Of a DNA stretch of 64,000 nt, positions 10,000-19,436 are shown piece after piece; positions within the stretch are counted from its first letter, which is position 1, and the number at the start of each line of letters is the position of its first letter. The notes under the pieces are model-generated. The model saw only the letters and a program-made list of their open reading frames with translations. It was not told the DNA's origin and did not search any database. The translations under genes were made by a program, and so were the position numbers. This DNA comes from Affinundibacterium flavidum (GTDB lineage Bacteria; Pseudomonadota; Gammaproteobacteria; Burkholderiales; Burkholderiaceae_D), in NCBI RefSeq assembly GCF_014284175.1, contig NZ_JACOGA010000007.1, positions 62,001 through 126,000 on the forward strand. The letters are read 5' to 3'.

Positions 10000-11622
10000 C
10001 TAGCCACCCAAGCCATCGCAACAAATTTGACTCGATGTACGTGAACGATAATCTTCGATGAACTCATCAAAGCTTCCCGTTTGTGAGGATTCCATGTTCG
10101 CTTGTTCGGCGATTGAATTGGCCGCCAATTCTTCAAAATATTGCATGGTTTTTTTATCCGGCGGATTGCTCTTAAAGTGTTCTGCGAAATGATGACTTTG
10201 CGCAAGGGCAAATTGCGAAAATGAATTCTGATGCTGGCGCATTTCCAGCAAAACACGTGCTGATGGTGTTAACGCGGGATCGTGTAATTTTTCACGTTGC
10301 AGAGCTAGGCTTTCTTGATGTTCTGTCGTATGACTTTGTTGATCAAGCAAAATCGCCAGCGGCAAGATTTTTTCGAGCAGGCTATCACCCCAATCACGTA
10401 AGCTGATTTTCTCGCCCTTATTCTGTAGCATCAAACCAGGCTGACGACCGTATTTTACTGTTAGTGAAAAATTGTCAGTGTTTTCTTCACCTTCAGCAGG
10501 ATTGGTTGGATCGCTTTCTTCTAATGCGCAAAATAATAGGAATGCATCCAGAAAACGCGAAGTCGATAGATTAATCCCCAGTGCTTCAAACGGATCAACA
10601 TCCATGCAGCGTACTTCTATATATTGCACACCACGGGCGCACAAAGCTTCGACTGGACGTTCACCACTCTTAATCACGCGTTTAGGACGTATGGTCGCGT
10701 AAAACTCATTTTCAATTTGCAGTACATTGCTATTGATTTGCATCCACTCGCCATCTTTTTTGATGCCCAAATCAGCATACGGTGGATATGGTTTGCGCAC
10801 CGCTAAGGACAGGCTGCGCATGTAGTCGAGTAGGGTGTTGTAGGGCGCTACCAAGCCATCTTGCACATTATTTTGATATCCTAAATCACTCATGCGCAAA
10901 CTAGTCGCGTAGGGTAAGTACAGTGTGTCGTCCGATAATGTTTCTAAGTTGTGCTGACGATCGCGCAAGAAACTCTTCGATAGCGCAGGTGAGGCACCAA
11001 ACAAGTACATCAATAACCAACTATAGCGATGGAAATTTCGAATTAATGCGATGTAGCTTTCGGATTGAAAATCACGGCTGCTGCGAGTATCGCCTTCCGC
11101 CTGCGCGATGAGCTTCCACAAATTTTCAGACAAAGAATAGTTGTAGTGTATGCCCGCGATACATTGCATGCTCTTACCGTAGCGTAGCGCCAAGCCGCGA
11201 CGATAGACATGTTTGACCATCCCTATATGTGAGGTGCCATACCAAGCGATAGGAATCGCTGCCTCAGAAGGTAACTCGCAAGGGATGGAATTATTCCATA
11301 GCATTTCACCCTCAAATTTGGTATAGCTAAAGCGATGGATAGCATCTAGCTTCTCTAATGCAATCGAAATATCTTGTTCTGCTGGCGTAATAAATTCCAG
11401 CAAGGATTCCGAATAATCGGTTGTGATCAAGGGATTGGTTAATGCTGAACCCAATGCCGGTGGATGTGGACTCAACATGAGTTTGCCGTGCGGATCTACG
11501 CGCAAAGTCTCTCGCTCGATACCACGCAAGCCTTGCTGTAACAGTGGCAGATTCTCCGGAGTATTGATTAATTCTAGACGTTGTTTGAGTAAATCACTGA
11601 TAGGGCTAGTCAAGGTAAGCAT
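10000..11622 (-). CDS. gshA: Glutamate-cysteine ligase
   Basis: It makes gamma-glutamylcysteine from glutamate and cysteine with ATP, the first step of glutathione synthesis in the cytosol. The 540-residue length and the N-terminal motif GLRGIERETLRVDPHG followed by LGSALTNPLITTDYSE and LLEFITP match proteobacterial type 1 GshA (E. coli-like). The central part has the expected ALRYGKSMQCIAGIHYNYS motif. The ATG at 11622 sits directly against its AAAGG; the TTG three codons later is better spaced to the same AAAGGA and may be the real start. A glutathione peroxidase lies 8 kb away but is not co-transcribed. Confidence 0.95.
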   Translation of the reverse strand: MLTLTSPISDLLKQRLELINTPENLPLLQQGLRGIERETLRVDPHGKLMLSPHPPALGSALTNPLITTDYSESLLEFITPAEQDISIALEKLDAIHRFSYTKFEGEMLWNNSIPCELPSEAAIPIAWYGTSHIGMVKHVYRRGLALRYGKSMQCIAGIHYNYSLSENLWKLIAQAEGDTRSSRDFQSESYIALIRNFHRYSWLLMYLFGASPALSKSFLRDRQHNLETLSDDTLYLPYATSLRMSDLGYQNNVQDGLVAPYNTLLDYMRSLSLAVRKPYPPYADLGIKKDGEWMQINSNVLQIENEFYATIRPKRVIKSGERPVEALCARGVQYIEVRCMDVDPFEALGINLSTSRFLDAFLLFCALEESDPTNPAEGEENTDNFSLTVKYGRQPGLMLQNKGEKISLRDWGDSLLEKILPLAILLDQQSHTTEHQESLALQREKLHDPALTPSARVLLEMRQHQNSFSQFALAQSHHFAEHFKSNPPDKKTMQYFEELAANSIAEQANMESSQTGSFDEFIEDYRSRTSSQICCDGLGG

Positions 11623-11955
11623 CCTTTGCTTGTGATGTTCTGAGAATGTTTTGGCTTAGAAAAAAATACTTGCCAGAAAAAGTTTGCATAGCATAGCCGA
11701 AATTTCGAAAACGCATATTTTCCTCTCAAATTTTCGATTCGTGTGGACGCATAGAATTGTCTTGCGTTAGCGCAAATGTTGTCGCCAAAAGCGGCAAGAT
11801 GGGGGAAGTTTTTCTCTGCATCGAAGCTGTTCGTAGTTGCTGGACATGACTCTTGTCCGAATCGCAAGAATTCGTTTTATTGCGCACACTCTGCACCAAC
11901 TAGTTTAAGATCTCAGCTTCGTAAAAATAGCTAGCATAGCGGGATAGGATGTTGA
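11623..11955. other. 333-bp divergent intergenic region (gshA / Hsp70-like)
   Basis: The region separates two divergent genes and must hold both promoters. It is AT-rich on the gshA side. An 85-codon minus-strand frame overlaps it but shows no family signature or ribosome binding site and is not called. No operator or RNA gene was recognised. Confidence 0.4.
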
Positions 11956-13233
11956 ATGAATAATGTATGTGGTTTGGATTTTGGTACATCAAATTCAACA
12001 GTAGGTTTTCATGATGGCAGTCAAGTTAGATTGCTGAATTTAGAAGACGATAAAGTGACTTTTCCGTCGGTCATTTTTTTTAATGCAGACTTAGATGAAG
12101 TCACTTATGGGCGCGCGGCCTTAACTTCGTATCTGGATGGATATGAAGGTCGTTTGATGCGTTCGATGAAGAGTTTGCTCGGTACTTCATTAATTGATGG
12201 ACAAACCGAAGTGCAAGGGCGACGTCTGGCCTATAAACAATTGTTGACGCAATACATTACCGAGTTAAAGCAGCGCGCTGAATCGAACGCACAAACGCAG
12301 TTTGAACATGTGGTATTTGGGCGCCCGGTGTTCTTCATCGATGATAATCCGGCTGCGGATCAAAAAGCAGAGCAGACTCTGCGTGAAATCGCCGAAGATG
12401 CAGGATTCAAAGACATCGCATTTCAATTTGAACCGATTGCTGCGGCCCTAGACTATGAGTCGCGTCTGACCCAAGAAGAATTGGTTTTGGTGGTGGATAT
12501 TGGCGGCGGTACTGCTGATTTTTCAGTGATCCGATTGGCGCCAGAACGCCGTCAAAAAATTGACCGGCAAGCTGACATCTTGAGTAATACGGGCGTGCAC
12601 ATCGGCGGTACCGATTTTGATAAGTATCTGAGTTTGCAACAATTGATGCCTTTGTTCGGCATGGGTGGCTTGCTCAGTAGCGGTATGGAAATGCCATCGG
12701 CGAATTACTTCAATTTGGCAACCTGGCATACCATCAATCTGGTGTATTCGCAAAAAGTGGTGCGTGAGATTTTAGACGTTTGTCGCGATATTAATGACCC
12801 GGAATTGCGTTATCGCTGCGAATGTTTCTTGCACCTGATCGATCAACGCGATGGCCATTGGCTGGCATTGAAGGCAGAAGAAGCAAAAATTCGTTTGAGT
12901 GATGCGGAATCTGTCGACATCGCGTTGGAGCGCATCCGAAGCCGCGACGTGCGCTCACAGCAACATGCGTTGAGCATGAATCGGACTCAATTAGATGCTG
13001 CAATTGCACCATTATTTGTACAATTAAATCAAACTATTCACAATGCGATTAGCAATGCCGGCGTTCAGCCTGCGCAGATCGATACGGTGTTTTTTACCGG
13101 CGGTGCGAGTGGTATTCGTGGCCTGCGACAAGACCTGAAAAGCCTGTTGCCGAATGCAAAAATGGTGCAAGGCGATGTATTTGGCAGTATCGGTGCGGGG
13201 CTCGCCTGGGATGCGCAACGACGATTTAGTTGA
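11956..13233 (+). CDS. YegD-like Hsp70-family protein
   Basis: The 425-residue protein is an actin-like ATPase of the Hsp70 superfamily. Phosphate-1 motif GLDFGTSNSTVG lies at the N terminus, phosphate-2 motif VVDIGGGTADFSV near residue 178, GGTDFDKYL near 218, and the adenosine motif FFTGGASGIRGL near 380. It is much shorter than DnaK and ends after the ATPase fold, so the peptide-binding domain and lid are missing, as in E. coli YegD. The function of this subfamily is not well defined; a chaperone-like role in the cytosol is only inferred. It is a single gene with the next gene starting 152 bp downstream. Confidence 0.87.
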   Translation: MNNVCGLDFGTSNSTVGFHDGSQVRLLNLEDDKVTFPSVIFFNADLDEVTYGRAALTSYLDGYEGRLMRSMKSLLGTSLIDGQTEVQGRRLAYKQLLTQYITELKQRAESNAQTQFEHVVFGRPVFFIDDNPAADQKAEQTLREIAEDAGFKDIAFQFEPIAAALDYESRLTQEELVLVVDIGGGTADFSVIRLAPERRQKIDRQADILSNTGVHIGGTDFDKYLSLQQLMPLFGMGGLLSSGMEMPSANYFNLATWHTINLVYSQKVVREILDVCRDINDPELRYRCECFLHLIDQRDGHWLALKAEEAKIRLSDAESVDIALERIRSRDVRSQQHALSMNRTQLDAAIAPLFVQLNQTIHNAISNAGVQPAQIDTVFFTGGASGIRGLRQDLKSLLPNAKMVQGDVFGSIGAGLAWDAQRRFS

Positions 13234-13385
13234 TTTCAGGGAAACCCGTAGAAATGGAGCGTTGTTTTCTTTATTCTTTGTCGGGTTTTGTCCCTGAGTT
13301 AGCGCCACTTTGTTGTTGCATGGAAAGGTAGTTGCGATATACTGAAAGTACTTGTTACTGTGAGTTTCCATTGATTGGGGGCGGC

Positions 13386-15617
13386 ATGTCAGAACACCTG
13401 GATGACGACGAGATACTGATCGAGGAAGACCTCGATACAGATGCTTTAGCAAATATCTCGCAACGTACTTGGAAAATCGCCATTGTTGATGATGACGAAG
13501 ATGTGCATCGCGCTACGGAGTTTTCTCTGCTCGACGTAAAAATTCTGAATCGTCGCCTCGAATTCATCCACACCTATTCCAAAGCAGAAACTCACGAACG
13601 CTTTGCCGTTGAGTCAGACATCGCCGTAGTATTGCTGGATGTGGTCATGGAGACTGAGCATGCTGGTCTCGATCTGGTCTGTTTCATTCGCGATGAACTA
13701 CAGTGGCGCGACACCCGCATTATCTTACGCACGGGGCAGCCAGGTTACGCACCAGAAGAAGATGCGATTCGTGACTACGATATCAATGATTACAAAACCA
13801 AGAATGAGCTGACGCGCAAGAAATTGCTGACGGCGCTCACTGCCGCGATCCGCTCTTACGATCAGTTACGCACGATAGAAGCCAGTCGGCGTGGCCTGCA
13901 TCAAATTATTACTTCGAGTGCTGCCTTTTCTATGCAAGATGGCATCGAAGGTTTTGCCTCGGGCGTGATTACGCAAATTGCCGCCTTGTGTGGCGTCCCA
14001 TCCGAAGGTCTTTTGTGCGCGCAATGTGATGAGGCGCTGCAATTCGATAATAGTTTTCGCTATAGCGTGATTGCGTCCGCCGGGCATTATCGCAGCCTGA
14101 TGAATCGCCCTATCGATGAGATCGATAATCCGATTATTCGCGATTCTTTACGGCGCGCCTTGTCAGAGCGCATCTCCTTGTTCGAAGAACATAACATGAC
14201 CTTGTATTTTTCGGGGCGTGGTAAGCGGGCGATCGCGGCATTCATAGAATTGCCCTATGCTCTATCGTCGATAGATCAACAACTGCTAGAAATATTTTGT
14301 TTTAATCTCGGCGTATGTCTCGATAATTTGGGCTTGGTCAGTCAGCTCAAGAGTTATGCCTTCCGTGATCAACTATTAATGCTGCCGAATCGCTTGCGCT
14401 TTATCGAGCAAATCGGTACTGCGATTGAAAACCGTACGCCGGATCAAATGGTGGTGTTAATCGATATAGATGACTTCGCAGAGATCAATGACGTATTGGG
14501 TCATCGTTATGGTGATTTGCTGTTGCGCGCAGTCGCCACTCGTTTGCAGAAGGCTTTGGGCGAACAAGCCTATCTGGCACGCATAGGCGGCGATGTGTTT
14601 GGCTTGCTCGGCAATAGCATGGTTTTGCAACCGGCAGATTTGCAGAAAATATTTGTCGACCCCTTCATTATTGACGACACGACCCATGCTGTTTCTATGT
14701 CGATGGGGATGGTGGCATTGGATTCCTATGCACAGTCGGGTGCAGATGTCTTGAAAGACGCCAGCATCGCCTTGAAGAGAACCAAGGGATATCAACGCGG
14801 CTCACATACTTTGTTCACGCGTGAAATGGGGATTGCGATTCGCGAACGTGCAATGTTGATGCAACACCTGCACAAAGCTTTTGATGCAGAGCGCCTGTAT
14901 TTAATGTACCAGCCACAAGTTGAATTAATCAACCGCCGAGTGCTCGGATTTGAGGCCTTATTGCGCTGGCGCACTGATGATGGCCGTATGATACCGCCGA
15001 CGGATTTTATTCCTTTGGCCGAACACTCTGGTTTGATTATTAGTTTAGGTGCATGGGTATTGCGTACCTCGTGTTTTATGATGCGACAGTTACTCGACAA
15101 AGGTTATCAATTAGAGCGTATTGCCGTGAATGTGTCGGTGATTCAATTCCGTCAGCCAGAATTTATTGAATTGGTGGAAAGTGCTTTGCGCGACAGTGGA
15201 TTGCCAGCGCACTTTTTGGAATTGGAAATTACCGAATCGGTGACGATGAATGGTGCGGGCATGTTTGAAGAGTCACTCGCGCATCTGAAATCTTTGGGGA
15301 TACAAATCGCGATTGATGACTTTGGTACCGGCTTTTCGTCTCTCAGTTATCTTGATAAATTGCCGGTTGATAGACTTAAAATTGATCGTGCATTTGTGAT
15401 GCAAATCGATACCGCAGATGGACCAAGGATCGCCGAATTGATCACGCAATTAGGCAAGAAATTAGGTTTGAAAATTATCGCCGAAGGCATAGAAAGCGAC
15501 TTGCATTGGAATGTATTACAGAAACTTGGCTGTGATGAAGGCCAAGGTTTTTTAATTGCACGACCAATGTTAGAAAGCGCCATCGAACCCTGGTTGCGTG
15601 ATTGGAAAACAAGTTAG
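13386..15617 (+). CDS. Response regulator with DUF3369, degenerate GGDEF and EAL domains
   Basis: The start is placed at ATG 13386 (protein MSEHLDDDE...), preceded by a G-rich ribosome binding site, rather than at the upstream TTG at 13332. The protein has about 743 residues. An acidic N terminus precedes a receiver domain (WKIAIVDDDEDVH; phospho-Asp in VVLLDVVME). DUF3369 follows at about 155-310, then GGDEF at about 335-480, where the active-site motif reads GGDVF, so cyclase activity is probably lost. The C-terminal EAL domain looks intact: FEALLRW, NVSVIQF, LEITES, DDFGTGFSSLSYL, LKIDRAFV, IAEGIES. It should act as a phosphorylation-controlled c-di-GMP phosphodiesterase. No kinase gene is adjacent. 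Confidence 0.9.
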   Translation: MSEHLDDDEILIEEDLDTDALANISQRTWKIAIVDDDEDVHRATEFSLLDVKILNRRLEFIHTYSKAETHERFAVESDIAVVLLDVVMETEHAGLDLVCFIRDELQWRDTRIILRTGQPGYAPEEDAIRDYDINDYKTKNELTRKKLLTALTAAIRSYDQLRTIEASRRGLHQIITSSAAFSMQDGIEGFASGVITQIAALCGVPSEGLLCAQCDEALQFDNSFRYSVIASAGHYRSLMNRPIDEIDNPIIRDSLRRALSERISLFEEHNMTLYFSGRGKRAIAAFIELPYALSSIDQQLLEIFCFNLGVCLDNLGLVSQLKSYAFRDQLLMLPNRLRFIEQIGTAIENRTPDQMVVLIDIDDFAEINDVLGHRYGDLLLRAVATRLQKALGEQAYLARIGGDVFGLLGNSMVLQPADLQKIFVDPFIIDDTTHAVSMSMGMVALDSYAQSGADVLKDASIALKRTKGYQRGSHTLFTREMGIAIRERAMLMQHLHKAFDAERLYLMYQPQVELINRRVLGFEALLRWRTDDGRMIPPTDFIPLAEHSGLIISLGAWVLRTSCFMMRQLLDKGYQLERIAVNVSVIQFRQPEFIELVESALRDSGLPAHFLELEITESVTMNGAGMFEESLAHLKSLGIQIAIDDFGTGFSSLSYLDKLPVDRLKIDRAFVMQIDTADGPRIAELITQLGKKLGLKIIAEGIESDLHWNVLQKLGCDEGQGFLIARPMLESAIEPWLRDWKTS

Positions 15618-15630
15618 TGCTTGGCGTGAT

Positions 15631-15655
15631 ATCGCCGCATGTGACTCGCGGCGAT
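15631..15655. terminator. Hairpin between convergent EAL gene and queC
   Basis: A perfect 8-bp GC-rich stem (atcgccgc / gcggcgat) with a 9-nt loop sits midway in the 75-bp gap between convergent stops. No T-run follows on either strand, so it is at best a weak bidirectional terminator. Confidence 0.4.
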
Positions 15656-15692
15656 GACTAATCGATGCTAGTGAATTCAACTGCTGTTTGCT

Positions 15693-16400
15693 TTAGCTTT
15701 TTGCGATAAATTCGTGATAGCCATTGGCGCGCAATTCACACGCTGGGCAAGTACCGCAACCATGTCCCCAAACATGCATCTGACCACGCTCCCCCAGATA
15801 ACAAGTGTGCGTATCTTCGCGAATTAATTCTATGAGCGCTGTGCCACCAAGGCTGGCAGCTAATCGCCAGGATTCCGCTTTGTCTATCCACATTAATGGT
15901 GTTTCAATATTCAGCCGACTCGCCATACCTAGATTGATTGCTACCTGTAGAGCCTTCAGACTGTCATCACGACAATCGGGATAACCAGAAAAATCAGTCT
16001 CACACATCCCGCCAACTAAGACGCCAAGTTGACGTCGATACGCGAGTGTTGCGGCGACCAGCATAAACATCAAATTGCGCCCTGGTACGAAAGTATTCGG
16101 CAGGCCATTTTCTTGCATTTGTATAGCAATATTTTCTGTCATTGCGGTGTGTGACAGCTGCGAGATCAACGATAAGTCTATCATGTGATCTTCACTCAAA
16201 CGATTTGACCAATCGCTAGACAATGCCCGCATCTTTTTCAATAACTGTGGACGCATGCTGAGTTCGATTGCATGCCTTTGCCCGTAGTCAAACCCGATGG
16301 TCTCGACGTGTTCATAGCGGCTTAATGCCCATGCCAGGCAAGTGGTGGAATCCTGACCGCCACTAAATAAAACGAGGGCGCGTTGATTGGCTACTGTCAT
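15693..16400 (-). CDS. queC: 7-cyano-7-deazaguanine synthase
   Basis: QueC converts 7-carboxy-7-deazaguanine to preQ0 with ATP and ammonia in queuosine tRNA biosynthesis. The 235-residue protein shows the N-terminal PP-loop [17 protein letters not shown] and the C-terminal zinc-binding cysteine set (CYLGERG then [11 protein letters not shown]), both diagnostic. Length is typical. No preQ1 riboswitch was recognised upstream. Other queuosine genes are not in the window. It lies downstream of the DUF3108 pair on the same strand with a 57-bp gap. Confidence 0.96.
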   Translation of the reverse strand: MTVANQRALVLFSGGQDSTTCLAWALSRYEHVETIGFDYGQRHAIELSMRPQLLKKMRALSSDWSNRLSEDHMIDLSLISQLSHTAMTENIAIQMQENGLPNTFVPGRNLMFMLVAATLAYRRQLGVLVGGMCETDFSGYPDCRDDSLKALQVAINLGMASRLNIETPLMWIDKAESWRLAASLGGTALIELIREDTHTCYLGERGQMHVWGHGCGTCPACELRANGYHEFIAKS

Positions 16401-16457
16401 TGTTTTGCTCGACTGAAAAATGAAAAGAACGGGTAATATTTGATGGTTATTTGATAG

Positions 16458-17252
16458 TTATTTAAGCGGTTTGGTGATGGAAATAATTTTTTGTTCTAAC
16501 TGATCACCATTGCTATCCTGAAAGCGTATCCAGACCGGATAATAATCGAAATTACTCGCTAGCCAAAGTTCCAGTTTTTGACCTTGTGCGTCTGGCGGCG
16601 GTGCTTTGACGATGTGCAAGACATCGAGTTCACCCAGCGCGGTTTTGATTTTGGTGTACTCCATTAAAGTAAATACCCAAGGATCGGCGTCACGCTGGCC
16701 TGCTACAAACATTTTCCACTCACGCCCCACTTTGTTTTGTTCCGCATGATTGCGCACCAGTGCGACCAATTGCCAAGTCGCACTTAAACGATCTTGCTCA
16801 CCGCCTTGAATTGGGTAAGTCAGGTCGGATTCAGAAAAGTGAATTAATTTTCTGTCGCGGTCGAAATACGTCGTCGATTCGGCACGGCGAAATCGTTTTT
16901 CAATAAAACGATCTGGTGCCAAGCCAAAGTCCATAATGCTGCCGTTGCTGCTGCTCGTCAGAATTTTGCCGAATAAAGGGACTTTGGTTTCGGAAGACAA
17001 TCGATAAAGTTTCGCTTGCGATTCGCTCTCAATCACTTGCCAGTTAATTCTAGCTTCACCACTAACCGGAATGCCTTTTTGACTTGATTTTAGGCTGTAA
17101 AGTAAGTCAGCCGACGGTGCCAATTTAAATTTTTCAGCGTAGCAGGATAAATGCCAACTCATACCTGACACGAGGATCAAGGTAGTGCAGATTTGCCGTA
17201 TTCTAAATAGATTATTTTTCAAGATTAACTTTTTGTTTGAGTGCAATGACAC
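16458..17252 (-). CDS. DUF3108 periplasmic protein (paralogue 2)
   Basis: The 264-residue protein begins at a GTG (17252) inside the end of the upstream DUF3108 gene, overlapping it by 41 bp; the exact start is uncertain. A hydrophobic segment near residues 18-36 and SCYA look like a signal peptide. The body matches DUF3108: GRINW/ARINWQV-like start, repeated beta strands, GLAPDRFIEKRFRRAEST, and a LELWLASNFDYYPVWIRF ending shared with its neighbour. The fold is thought to be a beta-barrel-like envelope domain; function is unknown. It is translationally coupled to the paralogue, arguing for a tandem duplication. Confidence 0.82.
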   Translation of the reverse strand: MSLHSNKKLILKNNLFRIRQICTTLILVSGMSWHLSCYAEKFKLAPSADLLYSLKSSQKGIPVSGEARINWQVIESESQAKLYRLSSETKVPLFGKILTSSSNGSIMDFGLAPDRFIEKRFRRAESTTYFDRDRKLIHFSESDLTYPIQGGEQDRLSATWQLVALVRNHAEQNKVGREWKMFVAGQRDADPWVFTLMEYTKIKTALGELDVLHIVKAPPPDAQGQKLELWLASNFDYYPVWIRFQDSNGDQLEQKIISITKPLK

Positions 17253-18333
17253 GTTGATTTGTGACGGTACCGCTACTTTCGGTATTTCGAATTTGGACAG
17301 GATACCAACCTAGTGATGGCGCCAACCAAATGTCTAATTGCGAATTATAGAATCCTGGTTTGGGCGGACGCGTAATATGTATAGTCGGTAATTTGTTGGA
17401 TTCAGGATTTAGGGCGCTATCGATTTCTTCTTCTCCTACCACCCGAAATAAAAACGGCGTCGCATCCTTCCCTTCGGCAACTTGTATTGAAAATTCTTTA
17501 CCCACTGCCAATTGAGTCGGATCGGCATAGCCTATCGCCGCCAATTGGATTAAAACACTTGCCGCATCTTGTGCACCATTTTCCATTGGCATGACTTTGT
17601 TTGAAGCAGAAAAACTGATGCTCTTATTTTCATAGTTAAAATGGATCGCAGTTGCTGCACGCGTCTTGCGAATATCATTGCTGACAATAGGCATTAAGCC
17701 ATAGACATCGATATTGCCTTCACTGGTGATGGTCAACAAATTCAGCGTTGTGATTAATAAATTGACTCCAGCTTCTATCGAGACCTTGTACTTGCCGTTA
17801 TAACTTTCCCACAATATCCTACCAACGCCTGTCGTTGGGCTGGCGTTGACTTTGGTATTGGTAATTTCCAATTGCATTTCTGCGGATTCGGGAACTCGCA
17901 AGCTAAATTCTGGTGCTGCTGTTGTGGTCGAGACATCCTTGACTTCGGTTGCGGTGGCTGGCGACTCTGTCGTCACTGGGGCTGCCGCGATTTCTGCTGG
18001 GGTTTCTTGTTGTTTGGCGGGTTCTTCTTGCTTGCTCTTGGGAGCCACGGTGTCTGTTGGCGCCGTGCTTATTACCGACGGGCTTGGCGGCTTGGCTTTG
18101 CTTGCTGTCGGCTTTTCAATTGTTGTGTTTGTCGGTGGTAGTTCCGAAGCGACTGGCGTTAAACTGACAGTAATGTGCGGTATATCCTCGATGATTGGCT
18201 TGGGTGACCAATCTTTCCATGCGGATGACTCTAGCAAGAAGATATGCAGTAAGATACTTGCCAGTATGAATAGCCAAGTGCTCCACTTGGTGAATGCGTG
18301 TAAGGTGGGGGCCGAAAAAGAATGCTTGCTCAT
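17212..18333 (-). CDS. DUF3108 protein with TonB-like N-terminal anchor (paralogue 1)
   Basis: The 373-residue protein starts with a cytoplasmic tail and a single membrane segment (WLFILASILLHIFLL, about residues 18-34). A Pro/Thr/Ala/Lys-rich linker follows at about 60-145, then a C-terminal DUF3108 domain with LDIWLAPSLGWYPVQIRN near 330-350. The architecture resembles TonB/TolA-type proteins that span the periplasm from the inner membrane. It ends inside the start of a second DUF3108 gene. The function is unknown; an envelope role is inferred from topology. It is divergent from the PhaM-like gene with a 122-bp shared upstream region. Confidence 0.84.
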   Translation of the reverse strand: MSKHSFSAPTLHAFTKWSTWLFILASILLHIFLLESSAWKDWSPKPIIEDIPHITVSLTPVASELPPTNTTIEKPTASKAKPPSPSVISTAPTDTVAPKSKQEEPAKQQETPAEIAAAPVTTESPATATEVKDVSTTTAAPEFSLRVPESAEMQLEITNTKVNASPTTGVGRILWESYNGKYKVSIEAGVNLLITTLNLLTITSEGNIDVYGLMPIVSNDIRKTRAATAIHFNYENKSISFSASNKVMPMENGAQDAASVLIQLAAIGYADPTQLAVGKEFSIQVAEGKDATPFLFRVVGEEEIDSALNPESNKLPTIHITRPPKPGFYNSQLDIWLAPSLGWYPVQIRNTESSGTVTNQRVIALKQKVNLEK

Positions 18334-18455
18334 AACGATAGTGTAATCGTTCTGAGTTAGTCTTGCGATAAGTCTTGTGATTGGTCGTCTGTGTCGGACT
18401 AAATTTTCATTGTTTGATCATTTCTAAATTGATACTGGTATAAGGAGAAGTGCAT

Positions 18456-19316
18456 ATGCAAAATCCCTTTCAACAAGCAACAGGTGCTAATTTGAATGAT
18501 CCCTTAGCGTTCGTTAAGAAACTCTGGGGCGACATGCAATTACCCGGTATGGTGACGCCAACCCTATCGGTCGATGAACTAGACAAGCAGATAAAAGATC
18601 TGAAAACGGTGGAGTCCTGGCTAAATGTCAATATGAATATGTTGAAAGGCACGATACAAGCCTTAGAGGTTCAACGTGCCACGATTTCGGCATTAAAAAC
18701 CATGGGCGAAAGTTTTGCGCAAGCAGGAAATGTTTCCTCATCTTCGGCATCTGCTGCATCGGCACAGGCAGCGAATAGCAATCATACGAGTTGGCCTATG
18801 CACGGCAATAGCCACAGTGCGAGTACAACTGCGGTACCAGAGCCCAGCGTTGAAGAAAATGAAGAAGAGGAACTGCCTGAAGATGAGGCGGAACCTGATG
18901 CGGAACTAGCGCAGGAGCAAGAACAAAGACCAAAACCAAAAGCGGAACCAAGAGCAGAACAGACAAATCCTGCCAGCACGACGTCACAAGAACAAAGCGC
19001 ATTTCATAATCCAGCAGCGTGGTGGACAGTATTGCAAGATCAATTCAAGCAAGCATTAAGTCATGCGATGAAAGATGAAGAGACAACTGCCAGTGACGAG
19101 CAGCCCAAGCAAACACAGGCCAAGCGCGTTGCAAAAACTTCCACTGCTAAAGCCGGCACGGGTACCAAGCCACGTGCCACGCCAGCGAAATCAGCAGCTG
19201 TAAAAGCAAAAGCCACGTCGTCGCCTGCAAGCAAGGGTAAGTCGGTCGCCAAAAAGGCAAGCAAAGTACCGACAAAAAGCACTGTGAAAAATACCGCTAA
19301 AACCAGGTTAATTTAA
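18456..19316 (+). CDS. phaM: PhaM-like polyhydroxyalkanoate granule protein
   Basis: The ATG at 18456 is chosen because AAGGAG lies 8 nt upstream; a GTG two codons earlier is inside that spacing. The 286-residue product starts NPFQQATGANLNDPLAFV.KLWG and has a short coiled coil (DELDKQIKDLKTVESWLNVN), both typical of PhaM, which activates PHA synthase and tethers granules to DNA. The middle is acidic (EENEEEELPEDEAEPD). The C-terminal 80 residues are Lys/Ala/Thr-rich like histone H1, fitting the DNA-binding tail of the family. No phaC or phaP is nearby. Confidence 0.85.
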   Translation: MQNPFQQATGANLNDPLAFVKKLWGDMQLPGMVTPTLSVDELDKQIKDLKTVESWLNVNMNMLKGTIQALEVQRATISALKTMGESFAQAGNVSSSSASAASAQAANSNHTSWPMHGNSHSASTTAVPEPSVEENEEEELPEDEAEPDAELAQEQEQRPKPKAEPRAEQTNPASTTSQEQSAFHNPAAWWTVLQDQFKQALSHAMKDEETTASDEQPKQTQAKRVAKTSTAKAGTGTKPRATPAKSAAVKAKATSSPASKGKSVAKKASKVPTKSTVKNTAKTRLI

Positions 19317-19318
19317 TC

Positions 19319-19350
19319 TAAATCGCTAAATCGCTAAATCGCTAAATCCA
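19319..19350. repeat. 8-bp tandem repeat after phaM-like gene
   Basis: The unit taaatcgc is repeated three times, with a partial fourth copy (taaatcc), starting just after the stop codon. It is a short simple repeat with no known role. Confidence 0.8.
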
Positions 19351-19436
19351 AATCCCTAAAACCAAAACAGGCCGACATATTTCAATGCCAGCCCGTTTCT
19401 TGAGGGCAGTTTCGAGAGGTTCAACAACGCAGCTAG

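Noticed and set aside
11610..11867. 85-codon minus-strand frame between gshA and the Hsp70-like gene
   Set aside because: No family signature, no ribosome binding site, and it overlaps the gshA start and promoter region.
19319..19350. Short tandem repeat considered as a CRISPR or iteron array
   Set aside because: The unit is only 8 bp with no spacers, and there are no replication or cas genes nearby.
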